DNA of 64,000 bases from Sphingorhabdus sp. EL138 (GCF_945882965.1 NZ_CAMCWY010000003.1:62001-126000); one strand, 5' to 3'; positions 36,165 through 45,110 are shown, numbered from the stretch's first letter. Numbers and translations are program-made. The notes: generated from the sequence alone by a model not told the origin.

Positions 36165-37375
36165 CAAGCCGCCCCGCAAGCACGCAGGGAAGCAATTGCA
36201 TCGGCAGACATGCCGAGAATGTCGGCAAGGACTGCATCGGTATCGGCACCCAGAGCTGGTGCCGGACGCATTTCAGGCGCGGGGCCATTGCTAAAATGGG
36301 GCTGAATGGCAGGCAGGCGCAGTTTACCGATCACTGGATGATCAAGCTCTGCAATAGCGCCACGCGCAGCGTAGTGCGGGTCAACCGCAATATCAGCGGG
36401 TGTGAAGATAAGGCTGTGGGGAACGCCGAACGCCTCTAACGCGGCGGCAGCCTCTTGCGCCGACCTCTCAAGAAACCAATCGATCATCACGGCATTGATC
36501 GCATCGAAATTCTCAACGCGCTTGATATGGCTAGAGAACCGCTCATCATCCGCGAGCTCGGCACGCCCGATGGCATCGCACAGGCGCCTAAAGACGTTAT
36601 TGGCGGCCACTGTCATGGCCACATATTTGTCATCCGCAGTAAGGTAGTGATCTCCAGGCGACGCGGCAAAGTGCCGATTTCCTGAGCGGTTGCGGGGGGT
36701 TCCAAGCTTGTCGTAGGCCGTGATCATGACATCTGTGAAGCGAAACACAGCCTCAAACAGCGATAAGTCGATTTGCTGTCCAGTGCCTCCCCCTCTATCG
36801 CGCTCATACAGCGCTATCATTAATGAGAAGGCCCCCAACAAAGCAGCCTGATAGTCTGCAAGGGCCGTGCCTGGACGGATCGGTGCCCGGTCCGCGTAGC
36901 CTGTCATATTCAGGAACCCAGCAAAGGCAAGCGATATGCGGTCATATGCAGGACGTGCGGCATTGGGCCCTGTCTGCCCAAAGCCGGATGTACTTAGCAT
37001 AATCAGGCGCGGATTACATTCGCGCAGGCGGGTATAATCAAGCCCCCAACGCTCCATGGTGCCCGGGCGGAAGTTTTCAACCAAAACGTCTGCATGCAGC
37101 ACCAACGCGCGAAGCACGTCCTGTCCCTCAGGCAGGCGCAGATCAAGGGTGACCGAGCGTTTTGATCGCCCCTCAACATTCCAGTAGAGGCTTTCCTCGC
37201 CCACAAATGGCCCAGAATGCCTGATCGGATCGCCAGCGCCGGGGGGCTCGATTTTTATCACCTCGGCCCCAAAGTCACCCAACAACGTGGCCGCCACAGG
37301 CCCCGCGATCATTGTACCGAGTTCAATAACCCTTATTCCAGCGAGCGGTCCCCCCCGGTCCTGTCCATCGGTCAT
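36164..37375 (-). CDS. CaiB/BaiF family CoA-transferase
   Basis: 403 residues. MIAGPVAATLLGDFGAEVIKI, GFGQTGPNAARPAYD, and catalytic Asp in ALADYQAALLGAFSL around residue 170. Three bases after the amidohydrolase stop and overlapping the next CoA-transferase gene, so the pair is translated together. Likely acts on an acid released in the pathway or on methyl-branch stereochemistry. Confidence 0.9.
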   Translation of the reverse strand: MTDGQDRGGPLAGIRVIELGTMIAGPVAATLLGDFGAEVIKIEPPGAGDPIRHSGPFVGEESLYWNVEGRSKRSVTLDLRLPEGQDVLRALVLHADVLVENFRPGTMERWGLDYTRLRECNPRLIMLSTSGFGQTGPNAARPAYDRISLAFAGFLNMTGYADRAPIRPGTALADYQAALLGAFSLMIALYERDRGGGTGQQIDLSLFEAVFRFTDVMITAYDKLGTPRNRSGNRHFAASPGDHYLTADDKYVAMTVAANNVFRRLCDAIGRAELADDERFSSHIKRVENFDAINAVMIDWFLERSAQEAAAALEAFGVPHSLIFTPADIAVDPHYAARGAIAELDHPVIGKLRLPAIQPHFSNGPAPEMRPAPALGADTDAVLADILGMSADAIASLRACGAA

Positions 37376-37378
37376 ATC

Positions 37379-38599
37379 TTAGGCTGCCGCCGCGAATTTC
37401 TGGGGAATAGGAATGTTGAAAAGTTTGGCCGAGTTAAGACCGACAATCTTGGCAATCTGCTCTTGGGTAAGGTTCTTGGACCACGAAGCGATCGCTTTTT
37501 CACTGTTCGGCCAAGAGCCCTCAATGTGCGGATAGTCATTACCCCAGAGCAGATTGTCTACGCCAACGCGGTCCAACAACTCGATACCAATGGGGTCAGT
37601 TTCGAAACTGGCATGGCCATGCATTCGGAAATATTCCGACGGCTTGTACTTCAGTTGCGGTGAAACCCAGAAAGCAAAGCAGTTATGGCCGTGGTCCATC
37701 GCCCACAGGGCGTAGGGAAGCCAACCTGCGCCAGCCTCGATAGTGGCAAATTTGAGCTTAGGGAAGCGGTCGAATACGCCGGAGCTACAAAGCTGGACTG
37801 TGGGCTCCAGAACAGTGTTCATTGCGTGGACAACATAGTTGATTATGGCCCCACCATCGCCGCCGGCCGTGCGGGGATCCTTACCTGTGCCAGCATGGAA
37901 TGTGACGGGCAGCCCAGTCTCGGAAAGCGCGTCCCACAGCGGATCGAACACGGATTGATTGTAGCTTGCACCCTTCACCAGCGGCGGCATCATAACGAAC
38001 TTGAAGCCGCGATCGGCTGACCGTTCAATCTCACGCACGGCGGCCGGGATATCCGCCGGCGCAACGCAGGCCGACGGGAAGCTGCGGCTGTGGCCACCAA
38101 AGGCTTCGAAGGCCCAGTCATTCCAAGCCGCACACATAGCAACATTTAACTCGGGATCGGGTGACTGCCAGTTAGTTAACCCCTTGTTTGGAAACACTAT
38201 CTCTGCGTCAACCCCGTCATAGTCCATGTCCCTGTAGCGGTCGGCGCTGAAGCCGCCCTGGTTTTGGAACATTGCCCCCTTCGTCCTGTCGAGCGACGGG
38301 CGGTACGTTTCGTTGCCAGCATCCTTGATGAATTCATCGACAGGAACCGAGAGGTCTCGCGGCGCCTCACGAATCATCGACGGCCGAATTCCTTCCGCAA
38401 CGAACCACTTACGTCCCTTTTCGTCAACCTTGACGTGCGGCAGCCGCTCGCGAAAGCGTGGCTCAACCCTCGCTGACCATACGTCGTTGGGCTCATTTAC
38501 ATGACCATCGGCCGAGACCACAAAAAAGTCCTTCAGTGCGCTCTTGTCCGCAGCAACGTCGGGCGCCGCTGCGATATCATGATTTAGTACTGTTGCCAT
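37379..38599 (-). CDS. Amidohydrolase family 2 protein (ACMSD-like)
   Basis: 406 residues of the ACMSD-like metal-dependent decarboxylase/hydrolase branch: VVSADGHVNEP near the start (DxH metal ligands), VTFHAGTG (His) in the middle, and WGNDYPHIEGSWP with the C-terminal Asp. This form, with a long N-terminal part, is frequent in degradation clusters; substrates are mostly unknown. ATG 38599 is chosen over 38611 because GGGGG lies five bases ahead. First gene of the eleven-gene leftward operon; the palindrome 38613-38628 is just upstream. Confidence 0.85.
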   Translation of the reverse strand: MATVLNHDIAAAPDVAADKSALKDFFVVSADGHVNEPNDVWSARVEPRFRERLPHVKVDEKGRKWFVAEGIRPSMIREAPRDLSVPVDEFIKDAGNETYRPSLDRTKGAMFQNQGGFSADRYRDMDYDGVDAEIVFPNKGLTNWQSPDPELNVAMCAAWNDWAFEAFGGHSRSFPSACVAPADIPAAVREIERSADRGFKFVMMPPLVKGASYNQSVFDPLWDALSETGLPVTFHAGTGKDPRTAGGDGGAIINYVVHAMNTVLEPTVQLCSSGVFDRFPKLKFATIEAGAGWLPYALWAMDHGHNCFAFWVSPQLKYKPSEYFRMHGHASFETDPIGIELLDRVGVDNLLWGNDYPHIEGSWPNSEKAIASWSKNLTQEQIAKIVGLNSAKLFNIPIPQKFAAAA

Positions 38600-38612
38600 A
38601 TTGACCCCCATT

Positions 38613-38628
38613 TACCATATATCTGGTA
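38613..38628. promoter_or_regulatory. Inverted repeat before eleven-gene operon
   Basis: TACCATATATCTGGTA: half-sites TACCA and TGGTA with a 6-bp centre, 14 bases before the operon's first start. A half-site match occurs in the LysR divergent region. Binding by the LysR protein is a guess. Confidence 0.5.
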
Positions 38629-38689
38629 TGCAATTTTTTATCCCGTGTCAACGACACTCATGGGCAAATATCAGAAATTCCGTTGAGCA

Positions 38690-38997
38690 TATTCTGGCTC
38701 AGCGCCGTAAACTGGCGACTGGCCCGTCCACACTGATGATGCGGATGACGCTAGGCTACTTAGTGCCAACCACCGCCATATTCCGAGCAAGGAATTGGCA
38801 GTGCTGCCGAGTGTCCATTGGCGCAGATGAAGGGGAACAGCCCAGTTATCCTGCAGGTCGGGTCCAATTCACAGTTACCTCCTGGGTATACCCACCGACT
38901 TCGCGGCACCTCAGTTGGAGGCTGTCTCATAATCATGTTTGCCGACGCGGCGTTCTATACATCTTTTTCTGTACGAAACGCGGCTTGCACTGACTAA
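38690..38997 (+). pseudogene. Decayed paralogue of the exported cupin gene
   Basis: The plus strand here aligns by eye along its whole length with the coding strand of the cupin gene at 24035-24595. In one frame ATGPSTLMMRMTLGYLVP, then after a shift NHRHIPSKELAVL, then after another shift AQMKGNSPVILQVGSNSQLP and CLIIMFADAAF. Each matches the intact protein, but they lie in different frames and the metal motif His residues are split from the rest, so it cannot be functional. The 5' third is not recognisable. A stop at 38995-38997 ends the third frame. Confidence 0.9.
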
Positions 38998-39204
38998 CTA
39001 GGCAGCGCCCGCAGTAGGGGCACTTGACGACGTGTTGGGTCGCAAAAAAACTAAGAGCTTGCGAAAAAAGCGTCTTTTTGAGTTTATAGATTTTCGGGTC
39101 TTCTGATCAGGATGAACATACTGGCGCTTGGAGGCTGTCCGATAACACATTAATGAGCACCCCGGAGGCTGCTCATGCTTTAACCGCTCGCGGTTCCTTA
39201 ATTT
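38998..39204. other. Intergenic stretch without a recognisable gene
   Basis: Between the cupin pseudogene and the GST gene. AT-rich runs, and TTGGAGGCTGTC at 39126-39137 which repeats TTGGAGGCTGTC of the pseudogene (38919-38930 area). No frame or RNA motif that I can support. Confidence 0.45.
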
Positions 39205-39861
39205 CTATTTTAGTTCAGTATCGAAATCGACTGTCATTGGCTTTGGGCGACTTCTTTCAAACGATTCCCGACATTCTAAGCGGCGAACAAGTTTTGCGAT
39301 GTTGGAGAAGCGTGACGACCAAACAAGCGCTGGTAACTTAGGGATCATCCCTTGTTCGATAACAAATTCCCACGCCAGCACGGTCGTTGCTAATGCTATC
39401 TCGCCAAGGTGCGGTCGATCGCCTTCAATAACACTATTTGCCACCAGTTCTTCCGCTGCAGCTAAGCCGCTATTCAATTTTCGCTCCTGCCGCTCTATCA
39501 CTGCTTGCGCGGATGCCGGACGATGATGCTCGAAAATCATCGCCTGCGCGACCTCCATCAACCGTTCGCCCAGAACTTGCAACCGTCTCGCCTGCACACG
39601 GTCCTCAAGAGGGCCGGGAAGCAACGCGGTTTCTGGGTGAAACCATTCCAGCCAATCCAGAATGAAGCTTGAATCGTATATGGCCTCACCATTATCCCTC
39701 AGCAATATCGGCAATTGCTCCAGTGGGCTGTGGCGCCGCGTCTCGGTTGCTTCAGCCCATGGTAAATCGTAGATTGTCTCGAACGGCAGTCCTTTCTCGT
39801 GAAGTGCGACTGCTACTTTGCGGCCATACGGGCTTGGACCGGCGTTCACCAACTTATACAT
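39205..39861 (-). CDS. Glutathione S-transferase
   Basis: Cytosolic GST of 218 residues. The N-terminal thioredoxin-like domain has SPYGRKVAVALHEKGL (the Ser/Cys-type active-site start) and SPLEQLPIL with the cis-Pro, then ESxx-like IYDSSFILDWLE; the helical domain follows. It may handle an electrophilic intermediate or work as a maleylpyruvate-isomerase-like enzyme. Divergent from the GMC oxidoreductase gene, sharing a 130-160-base region with a tandem repeat. Confidence 0.88.
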   Translation of the reverse strand: MYKLVNAGPSPYGRKVAVALHEKGLPFETIYDLPWAEATETRRHSPLEQLPILLRDNGEAIYDSSFILDWLEWFHPETALLPGPLEDRVQARRLQVLGERLMEVAQAMIFEHHRPASAQAVIERQERKLNSGLAAAEELVANSVIEGDRPHLGEIALATTVLAWEFVIEQGMIPKLPALVWSSRFSNIAKLVRRLECRESFERSRPKPMTVDFDTELK

Positions 39862-39914
39862 CTTTACGGTCTCCTATGTCGCTGCAAGCTAGCTATGGGC
39901 CAATAATCATTGAC

Positions 39915-39958
39915 AATCAAATAAGGGATATACGAAAATCAAATAGGGGATATACGAA
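39915..39958. repeat. Tandem 22-bp direct repeat in divergent promoter region
   Basis: Two adjacent 22-bp copies (39915-39936 and 39937-39958), each containing GGGATATACGAA, differing only at 39924/39946 (A/G). Twenty-two bases is about two helical turns, so two regulator molecules could bind on one face of the DNA. It lies between the GST and GMC genes. Confidence 0.85.
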
Positions 39959-40025
39959 AAGTGTATGAGTTGTTATTGGATCGCGGTCGGGCTTGACCCG
40001 GGACGAAGCGATGGGAAAGAGACTA

Positions 40026-41639
40026 ATGGATTACGAGTCAACGGACTATGACTATATCGTTGTAGGTGGCGGATCGGGCGGCGCGGTGGTTGCCGCAAGA
40101 TTGAGCGAAGATCCCGCCAACAATGTTCTATTGCTCGAAGCTGGACCTGCAGACAGCGGACGTTGGATCGATATTCCCATAGGCTTTGCCCGCGTGCTGG
40201 CAGATCCGAAATTCATGTGGCATCTTGAAACTGAACCCGAAGAACACCTCAATGGCCGCAAGATATCGGCGCTGCGGGGCAAGGTTTTAGGAGGTTCAAG
40301 TTCGGTAAATGGAATGATCTACGTGCGGGGCATACCTTCAGACTATGCCATTTGGGGGCAGATGGGAGCCCGCGGCTGGTCCTTTGATGAAGTACTGCCG
40401 TATTTCCGCCGAAGTGAGCGCTACGCCGGAGGTCCGGACGAATTTCATGGGCAAGACGGCCCGCTCGGGGTCGAGACCGCTGGCTGGCAAAACCCGCTGG
40501 CTGACGCATTTCTGGACGCTGCTGTAAGCGTCGGCATACCGCGCCGAAACGATTTTTGTCAGCGTGAAGTCGAGGGGGCAGGTTATTACCAGACGACGAC
40601 GTGGCGCGGCAGGCGGTCGTCCACAGCCAAGGCATTTCTGGATACTGCGCGGAAGCGGCCAAACTTAACTATTCTAACCGAAGCGTTGGTTTCAAGGGTC
40701 GAATTTTCTGGGCGAGACGCGACCGGTGTGCTGTTTAAACGTGGCGACACAGTTCAGCGGGCGACAGCGCGGCGCGAAATCATCCTGTCGGCCGGTTCGT
40801 TTGCTACTCCGCAGTTACTGCAGCTTTCCGGAATAGGTCCGGCGGACCTGCTTCGGGACTTGGGCATAGCCGTGGTGCAAGATCTGGCGGGCGTAGGCAG
40901 CAATATGATTGATCATATTACCACCAAGCGAACCTTTACGACAAATAGTCCGCACACATTCAACAAGATGATGTCGAGCCCGGTGTCGCAAGGTATCGCT
41001 GGCTTGCGCTATATAGCCACGCGCAAGGGCCCGCTGGCAGTCGGTGCTGCACTGGCAGGCGGCTTTGCACGAACACGTCAGGGGCTTGATGATCCCGACA
41101 TCCAGATGTTCTTCATGCCCTTTGAGGCCAATAGCTACTCTGGAGAATTACTTCCTGAATCGAGCTTCCAAGTGGCGTTTTATCAAAACCGGCCAGAGAG
41201 CCGAGGCACTGTGCGCATATCCTCAAGCGATGTCCGGAACGCACCGACGATATCTCCAAACTACTTTTCAACTGATCGCGATATGCAAACTGCGGTAGAC
41301 GGCCTGCGCTTGATTGGTAGGATCTGCGCCGCGGAACCGATGCGGCGCCTTGGCAATAGAGAGCTTCAGCCTAATCTAGCCGATGAAAGCGATGAAGCAT
41401 TGATTGCCTATGTCCGGGAAACAGCGAGCACTGGATATCATCATATTGGCACATGCCGTATGGGTGCAGTGACCGATGGGAGCGCTGTCGTCGATTCCGA
41501 ACTGCGAGTGCATGGGATCGGCCGGTTGCGGATCGCAGACGGGTCGATTATGCCAGCTATCACATCAGGAAATACTAACGCCGCATGCATTATGATCGGC
41601 GAACGGTGTGCCGACTTTTTAGCCAAGGCGGCGCTGTAA
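40026..41639 (+). CDS. GMC-family FAD oxidoreductase (choline dehydrogenase-like)
   Basis: Flavin alcohol dehydrogenase of 537 residues. FAD motif YDYIVVGGGSGGAVVAARL at the N-terminus, GGSSSVNGMIYVRG, SAGSFATPQLLQLSGIGP (second signature), and the C-terminal HHIGTCRMG with SGNTNAACIMIGE carrying the active His and Asn. It would oxidise a primary or cyclic alcohol. Starts at 39993 (TTG), 40011 and 40026 are possible; 40026 is preferred for GGAAAGAG ahead of it and the usual short N-terminus. No signal peptide. Confidence 0.9.
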   Translation: MDYESTDYDYIVVGGGSGGAVVAARLSEDPANNVLLLEAGPADSGRWIDIPIGFARVLADPKFMWHLETEPEEHLNGRKISALRGKVLGGSSSVNGMIYVRGIPSDYAIWGQMGARGWSFDEVLPYFRRSERYAGGPDEFHGQDGPLGVETAGWQNPLADAFLDAAVSVGIPRRNDFCQREVEGAGYYQTTTWRGRRSSTAKAFLDTARKRPNLTILTEALVSRVEFSGRDATGVLFKRGDTVQRATARREIILSAGSFATPQLLQLSGIGPADLLRDLGIAVVQDLAGVGSNMIDHITTKRTFTTNSPHTFNKMMSSPVSQGIAGLRYIATRKGPLAVGAALAGGFARTRQGLDDPDIQMFFMPFEANSYSGELLPESSFQVAFYQNRPESRGTVRISSSDVRNAPTISPNYFSTDRDMQTAVDGLRLIGRICAAEPMRRLGNRELQPNLADESDEALIAYVRETASTGYHHIGTCRMGAVTDGSAVVDSELRVHGIGRLRIADGSIMPAITSGNTNAACIMIGERCADFLAKAAL

Positions 41640-41995
41640 GATAAGACTATTGATCTCAAAAATGCTCAGCTGTGCGAGTAAAGTCAGTCATTCTAGGCGT
41701 TTTAAGTATAGATCAACTCGACGCTTGCGCAGCTTGGCCAATGATCGCAACCTAGTCCGCCACGCTGTTGCCATGCATATAGACCCACTTCAAAGCTTCC
41801 GATTACGGGCACTCGTCAAAACGGAGGCCGAAGATTGAGATGGACATAACCATGCCTAACGAGTTGCAAAAGAGCCACAGTAAAGAAATATCGCAAAAAA
41901 TGCATATCAGTTATTGATTTTTCGTTTATAAAGTGGTTTATCTTTTAGACTATCGACCTTGGACCTTTAAACCAAGGCTCAAGGGAGAACGGATT
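41640..41995. promoter_or_regulatory. Leader region of the TonB receptor gene
   Basis: About 350 bases without a supported gene. An AT-rich part at 41880-41945 just before the receptor gene is the likely promoter area. No clear operator. Confidence 0.4.
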
Positions 41996-44374
41996 ATGAT
42001 TAACAGAATTCTTTATAAAACGCTGCTTGCTACAGTTGCAGTGGCGTCGCTGGTGCCGCACACAGCGTTCGCCCAGGCGCAGGCTTCGGAAGAAGCTAAC
42101 CGCGATGAGCAGGACGATGTTATCATCGTGACCGCGCAGCGCCGCGAGGAAAGCTTGCAAGAAACGCCGGTTGCAGTTTCAGTAATCGGCGGCGAAGCCT
42201 TGGCTGAGCGATCCATCACTAGCGAAAGCGACCTGCAGACTACTACACCGGGCTTGATTGTGCGCGCGTCTCAAAACTCGAACCAGCTCAATTATGCTAT
42301 TCGCGGTCAGAACCTTGACGCTTTCAGCAACACGCGCCCTGGCGTTCTGCCATATTTCAATGAAATACAGGTGGGCGGAGCCGGCGGTAGTTCGGCTTTT
42401 TATGATCTTCAGTCGGTCCAGGTGTTAAAGGGCCCTCAGGGCACATTGTTCGGCCGCAACGCCACTGGCGGAGCAGTGCTGTTCACTTCTGTAAAACCAA
42501 AGAACGAGCTTGGCGGTTATATCGATGCCCGGGTTGGTAACTACGATCTGCGCCAAGTCGAGGGCGCGATTAATGTTCCATTGGCGGAGGATCGGGTTCT
42601 TGCCCGTGTTTCCGGGTTTTACCAACAGCGTGATGGCTACCAGGTAAATCTTTTCAAGAACGAGCGTGCCGGCGATGTCGATCGCTTTGGCGCACGGCTA
42701 AGCCTTTATACGCAGTTGTCCGACACGATCGAAAATGAAATCGTTGTCGATTACCTCCATTCAGGCGGGAACAACTCGATCGGCGGGATCTACAGTATCA
42801 ATCCTACTGGTGCTGTGCCGGTTACCCTGCTCACCAACTTTGGTGATGCCGGTACCTTCGATTTCCTCATCGGTGCCTTTACTGGCCAAGCACCAGTCGC
42901 CGGATCGGCGGCGGCTTATGCTGCAGCAAATCCACGCCTCGATCCGGGCGGTATCACCTCATATATCAACACGCAGCTAGCGCGCGGTCCGTACTTAGTA
43001 GAATCAGATGGACCCAATTCATATAAGGGCCGCAATCTGGTCGTCTCGAATATCACTACGATAGACGTAGGCTCCAATGCGAAGATCAAGAATGTTTTAG
43101 GCTACACCAGTCTGATAAACGATGTCTTCGGAGATATTGATGGGATCCCTTATGGGATCGATGATAACGGAATTATCGGAAAACGCGATAAAACCGAGCA
43201 ATTTTCGAACGAGCTTCAATTGCTGGGCGAAGCAGCAGGTGGTCAACTTGAGTATGTCACCGGCGTATATTTCTCGTCGGAAACTAACCGCAACATCACG
43301 GGTAGTGATTTATTCAACTTTCCGCTTATTCGCCAATTGCAGATTAATACCTCAAAGACGGGTAGCAAAACTTACGCTGGCTATGCACAAGGCACATATG
43401 ACCTGTCGGGTGCTACAGGCGTAGAGGGTCTGGCAGTGACGGCAGGCCTTCGCTACACCAGTGAGAAGCTGCGAATCCAGATGCTGCCTGATGATCTTTC
43501 ATTTGACGATCCAGCAGCAGTTCAGGCTACTTACAAGCCAAATCAAAGTAAGACTTACAATAATCTGAGCTGGACATTGGGGGTACAGAACCAGGCCAAT
43601 TCTGACCTGCTGCTTTACGCGGTTACCCGCCGGAGTTATCGCAATGGCGGTTACAACGGAGTGGTTCGTCCGCGACCAGGCCTTGGGACCGTGGGCGGCA
43701 ATGGCTATGACGTAGAGACGGTGACTGACGTTGAGTTTGGTTTCAAATTAAGCGGTTCCGGCTCGACCCAGTTCACTTTCAATGGTGCGGCCTATCAAAA
43801 TTGGATCCAAGATGCGCAGCGGGTTGCCTATACGCTTGTTGGCGGCTCGCCGGCGGCAATTACGGTCAATGTACCGAAGGCGAAGGTCAAGGGGTTCGAG
43901 TTTGACGGTACGGTTGAGCCTTCAGATTGGCTGAGCTTGGGTGCTTCGCTGTCTTACACTGATGCTAAATTTACGGATAACGAAGTATCGGTTGCAGGTG
44001 GGGCGCCAGTCGCTTTCGGAACATATCCAGATGCGCCTAAATGGTCGGGTTCGGTATTCGGCGTCCTGACTGCTCCAGTCGGCGAAGACATGGAAGCATC
44101 GTTGCGTGCCGACTTATACAAGCAGACGTCGACCTCTTTCAGTTCTACCGGCAACCTGAACCAAGGTACTGTCCTGCCATCATATGAGGTTGCCAATTTG
44201 CGTTTGGCGCTGAAGCACCTTTCCGCAGGCTGGACAGTTGCAGCATTGGTCAAAAACGTCTTCGACAAGACCTACTATGTCGGCGGCGTCGCGCTGGGCG
44301 AATTGTTCCAGTTCAATACTGCGGTACCAGGTGATCCCAGGACGTATATGGTCAATGTACGGTTCAATTTTTGA
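41996..44374 (+). CDS. TonB-dependent outer-membrane receptor
   Basis: 792 residues from ATG 41996, which follows AAGGGAGAA. Signal peptide of about 26 residues (MINRILYKTLLATVAVASLV, cleavage after AFA/AQA), TonB box DVIIVTAQRREES around residue 45, plug domain with LKGPQGTLFGRNATGGAV, then a 22-strand type barrel ending in the typical Phe (VRFNF). This type imports small hydrophobic or organic substrates in sphingomonads; its placement among catabolic genes suggests uptake of the pathway substrate. The last 21 codons and the DNA beyond recur at 22187-22402. Confidence 0.95.
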   Translation: MINRILYKTLLATVAVASLVPHTAFAQAQASEEANRDEQDDVIIVTAQRREESLQETPVAVSVIGGEALAERSITSESDLQTTTPGLIVRASQNSNQLNYAIRGQNLDAFSNTRPGVLPYFNEIQVGGAGGSSAFYDLQSVQVLKGPQGTLFGRNATGGAVLFTSVKPKNELGGYIDARVGNYDLRQVEGAINVPLAEDRVLARVSGFYQQRDGYQVNLFKNERAGDVDRFGARLSLYTQLSDTIENEIVVDYLHSGGNNSIGGIYSINPTGAVPVTLLTNFGDAGTFDFLIGAFTGQAPVAGSAAAYAAANPRLDPGGITSYINTQLARGPYLVESDGPNSYKGRNLVVSNITTIDVGSNAKIKNVLGYTSLINDVFGDIDGIPYGIDDNGIIGKRDKTEQFSNELQLLGEAAGGQLEYVTGVYFSSETNRNITGSDLFNFPLIRQLQINTSKTGSKTYAGYAQGTYDLSGATGVEGLAVTAGLRYTSEKLRIQMLPDDLSFDDPAAVQATYKPNQSKTYNNLSWTLGVQNQANSDLLLYAVTRRSYRNGGYNGVVRPRPGLGTVGGNGYDVETVTDVEFGFKLSGSGSTQFTFNGAAYQNWIQDAQRVAYTLVGGSPAAITVNVPKAKVKGFEFDGTVEPSDWLSLGASLSYTDAKFTDNEVSVAGGAPVAFGTYPDAPKWSGSVFGVLTAPVGEDMEASLRADLYKQTSTSFSSTGNLNQGTVLPSYEVANLRLALKHLSAGWTVAALVKNVFDKTYYVGGVALGELFQFNTAVPGDPRTYMVNVRFNF

Positions 44375-44555
44375 TCGTAGTGTCTAACTGAATTGATTGT
44401 CGCCTCGGAGAGGGGATATTGAATGAGCGCCCGTATAGTCGTTACATATGACAAATATACGGGCGCACTCATTTGGGCTCCAGCTTTGGTAGCTCTTTAA
44501 TACAGCCTTTGGCTCTCCCCAATAGCTTGGTGATGCTGGCTATTCTGGTATTGAT
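44309..44555 (+). repeat. Direct repeat B: receptor 3' end plus downstream DNA
   Basis: Counterpart of 22187-22402, same orientation. The coding 66 bases differ at only about five positions; the downstream part is less similar, and B has an extra segment of about 30 bases holding the hairpin 44423-44472. Confidence 0.9.
44423..44472 (+). terminator. Large hairpin after the TonB receptor gene
   Basis: Arms ATGAGCGCCCGTAT (44423-44436) and ATACGGGCGCACTCAT (44457-44472) pair over 14 bp with a 2-base bulge, loop of 20 bases. Followed by ATTTG rather than a long T-run, so factor-independent termination is uncertain; it could also stabilise mRNA ends. Confidence 0.55.
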
Positions 44556-44615
44556 TCGAGGCGTCAATTGAACAGAACTGACCAATTGTTAGATGAAAAG
44601 AAAGTCGGGTGTCGG

Positions 44616-45110
44616 TTACCAAGCCGCCAAGGGTAAGTTTTCTGGCTGTAATTCAAAACCGAATGAAGCGGTCCATTGGCGATTTTGCGCGATCAGCACG
44701 CCAAGCTTCTCAAGGATAACCGAATCGAGATCTGCCTCGTAAGGTTGGCCGACAGCGGCAGCGGACAAAGCGGTGACGTGATCGCGCAATTGGCGGCTAA
44801 TGTTTTCGAAATCAGCAATGTCCGCTTCCGGATCGGTCAATACGTGAACCCCATCGGCTATCGTTTTTGCCATAACATCTGGCACACTAACAATCTGAGC
44901 CGCGTTCTTCGATAATTCGATCCAACTTCGAAGGTCCATGCGATAGAAGCGGCGGGCTTCGGGTAGCCGCGCCTTTACGAAACCTACCGTCGCAACTGAG
45001 AGCATCAACTGCTCGATCACATGATTGTCCGCTCCGGAAAGGGCCGGTGCGACGATGTCCTGCAAGGCAGTGAGGGCAACCTGAAGCTGAGCATCAAAAT
45101 CCCGGATCAT
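44616..45110 (-). CDS. Uncharacterised helical protein downstream of phosphotransferase
   Basis: 164 residues, predicted mostly helical, no signal or metal motif. I do not recognise the family. Its start overlaps the phosphotransferase stop (ATGA, 45107-45110), so it is co-translated with it. Probably an accessory of that kinase-like enzyme. Contains RLPEARRFYRMDLRSWIEL and many Ala-rich helices. Confidence 0.7.
   Translation of the reverse strand: MIRDFDAQLQVALTALQDIVAPALSGADNHVIEQLMLSVATVGFVKARLPEARRFYRMDLRSWIELSKNAAQIVSVPDVMAKTIADGVHVLTDPEADIADFENISRQLRDHVTALSAAAVGQPYEADLDSVILEKLGVLIAQNRQWTASFGFELQPENLPLAAW

Noticed and set aside
39126-39145. TTGGAGGCTGTC with following ATAA, also in the cupin pseudogene, as possible IS ends
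   Set aside because: The first copy is explained by cupin coding homology; no inverted partner, target duplication or transposase frame lies between them.
39900-39914. AATAATCATTGACA near the GST promoter as another TetR site
   Set aside because: Nine of 14 matches and no second half-site; AT-rich chance match.
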